A DNA stretch of 64,000 nucleotides from Vicinamibacteria bacterium (GTDB lineage Bacteria > Acidobacteriota > Vicinamibacteria > Fen-336). The notes beneath the pieces are model-generated. The model was not told where the DNA came from. It saw only the letters and a program-made list of their open reading frames with translations, and made no database searches. The position numbers and the translations under genes were made by a program. Shown here one piece after another: positions 63,337 to 64,000 of this stretch. Location: the NCBI GenBank assembly GCA_025994075.1, contig JAMQGV010000049.1:62001-126000 (forward strand), written 5' to 3'. Position 1 is the first letter of the stretch; each line of letters opens with the position of its first letter.

Positions 63337-64000
63337 TTAGAGCGGCTTGCGGGCGAAGTGGTAGAGCGAGTACGCGAGGCCGAAGAAGACCAGCAGGCCG
63401 AACAGGTCGCTGCCCGCCAGGCCCAGCGCGGGGCCGAACTTGATCGCGTCCTTGGGAATCAGCTCCTGGGCTTCCATCAGCTTGATCCCGATCGCCAGCA
63501 GGCCGACGATGCCGCCCGCCGCGATCAGGCCCGAGGCGTAGAGCGCGCCGGGGCTGGCTTCTCCCTCGTCCGTCTGCTTCATGCCGCGCTCGGCCAGCGA
63601 CTTGACGAGGCCGCCGCAGAAGATCGCCGCCGTGGTGCCGATCGAGAGGTAGGAGCCGACCGCGAACGACAGCGAGCGGATGCCGAGCAGCTCGATCGTG
63701 ATCACCAGGAACACCCCGAGCAGCACCAGGCCCCAGGGCAGCTTCTGGTTGAGGATGCCGTTGATCACCACCGACATCAGGCGCGCCTGCGGGGCCGGAG
63801 CGTCCTGGCTGCCGATGCCCTGGGTCCACAGGTAGGCGATCTCGCCGGTCGTCTTGTCGGCGAGGTACTTGCCCTCGGGCACGGTCTTGGAGCCGATCAC
63901 GTTGATCAGGGTCCAGGTCTGGCCCGCGTGCTCCTTCTCGCCCTCGATCACGGCGCCCTCGGTGAGCGCGTTGGCGTTCATCGCGATCGAGACCTTGTCG
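63337..64000 (-). CDS. OPT-family oligopeptide transporter (C-terminal part; window ends inside gene)
   Basis: The last about 220 residues of an OPT-family transporter; the frame stays open to the window edge (..DKVSIAMNANALTEG). Four to five membrane segments are visible, including LPWGLVLLGVFLVITIELLG, LSFAVGSYLSIGTTAAIFCGGLVKSLAE, ASGLIAAGGIVGLLAIGIKL and LFGLLVFFGLAYSLYHF. These match the C-terminal end of proton-coupled oligopeptide or metal-peptide importers. The start lies upstream of the window on this strand. Confidence 0.88.
   Translation of the reverse strand, partial: DKVSIAMNANALTEGAVIEGEKEHAGQTWTLINVIGSKTVPEGKYLADKTTGEIAYLWTQGIGSQDAPAPQARLMSVVINGILNQKLPWGLVLLGVFLVITIELLGIRSLSFAVGSYLSIGTTAAIFCGGLVKSLAERGMKQTDEGEASPGALYASGLIAAGGIVGLLAIGIKLMEAQELIPKDAIKFGPALGLAGSDLFGLLVFFGLAYSLYHFARKPL

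Overview
The window is one contiguous piece of a very GC-rich chromosome (about 70 % by eye) with dense coding, many GTG/TTG starts and many 4-base GTGA/ATGA gene overlaps. Several family markers point to Acidobacteriota: an Oar-type TonB-dependent receptor with an N-terminal carboxypeptidase-regulatory-like domain, a VWFA-related secreted protein of the acidobacterial type, an ADOP-type (MacB/FtsX) duplicated permease, a cluster of sulfatase-fold/TPR fusions, DUF5916 and a DUF1800/DUF1501 pair. A Thermoanaerobaculia-like lineage is plausible, but the sequence alone does not fix the taxon. I see no tRNA, rRNA, CRISPR array, insertion sequence or prophage.

Layout. 1-5.1 kb: the end of a large hybrid histidine kinase, then an exported DUF5916/CBM9-like barrel protein. 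5.1-15.1 kb: a small exported TPR protein and four paralogous envelope proteins that fuse an alkaline-phosphatase-superfamily ('sulfatase') domain to TPR repeats; all four have Thr where true sulfatases have the formylglycine Cys/Ser. 15.2-20.5 kb: an Oar-like receptor with a strong intrinsic terminator, divergent from a VWFA protein. 20.5-26 kb: a membrane Ser/Thr kinase, a membrane TPR protein and a DUF429 protein. 26-30.7 kb: DUF2071 and gamma-glutamyltranspeptidase, then an exported acetolactate-decarboxylase-like protein and two unknown proteins. 30.7-39 kb: rho with an unusual leader, the ADOP permease, an esterase, and an overlapping operon of Uma2 nuclease, TlpA thioredoxin, PLP decarboxylase and pirin. 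39-43.5 kb: the Tat-exported DUF1501/DUF1800 pair and a VapBC toxin-antitoxin module. 43.6-49.4 kb: purL, purF, a PfkB kinase, a REC-PilZ regulator and a cyclophilin, closely packed. 49.4-55.3 kb: a hot-dog thioesterase, then a divergent tesA / ybbA-ybbP locus in the same order as in E. coli, and a YheT-like hydrolase. 55.3-59.6 kb: ftsE and ftsX, separated by an oxidoreductase/ECF41 sigma operon and udk. 59.6-64 kb: a Cys-rich lipoprotein, an XRE-cupin regulator, a membrane glycosyltransferase, a class II-type phosphodiesterase with a dyad over its promoter, and the C-terminal end of an OPT transporter.

Regulatory themes. Many first genes have a TANNNT, GATAAT or GACAAT hexamer only 5-10 bases upstream of the start codon and no Shine-Dalgarno sequence, which suggests frequent leaderless transcripts. 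Downstream genes are coupled by 4-base overlaps. Convergent pairs twice share one CTAG as both stop codons. No gap between genes exceeds 300 bases; the longest is the 261-base divergent region at 18143-18403.
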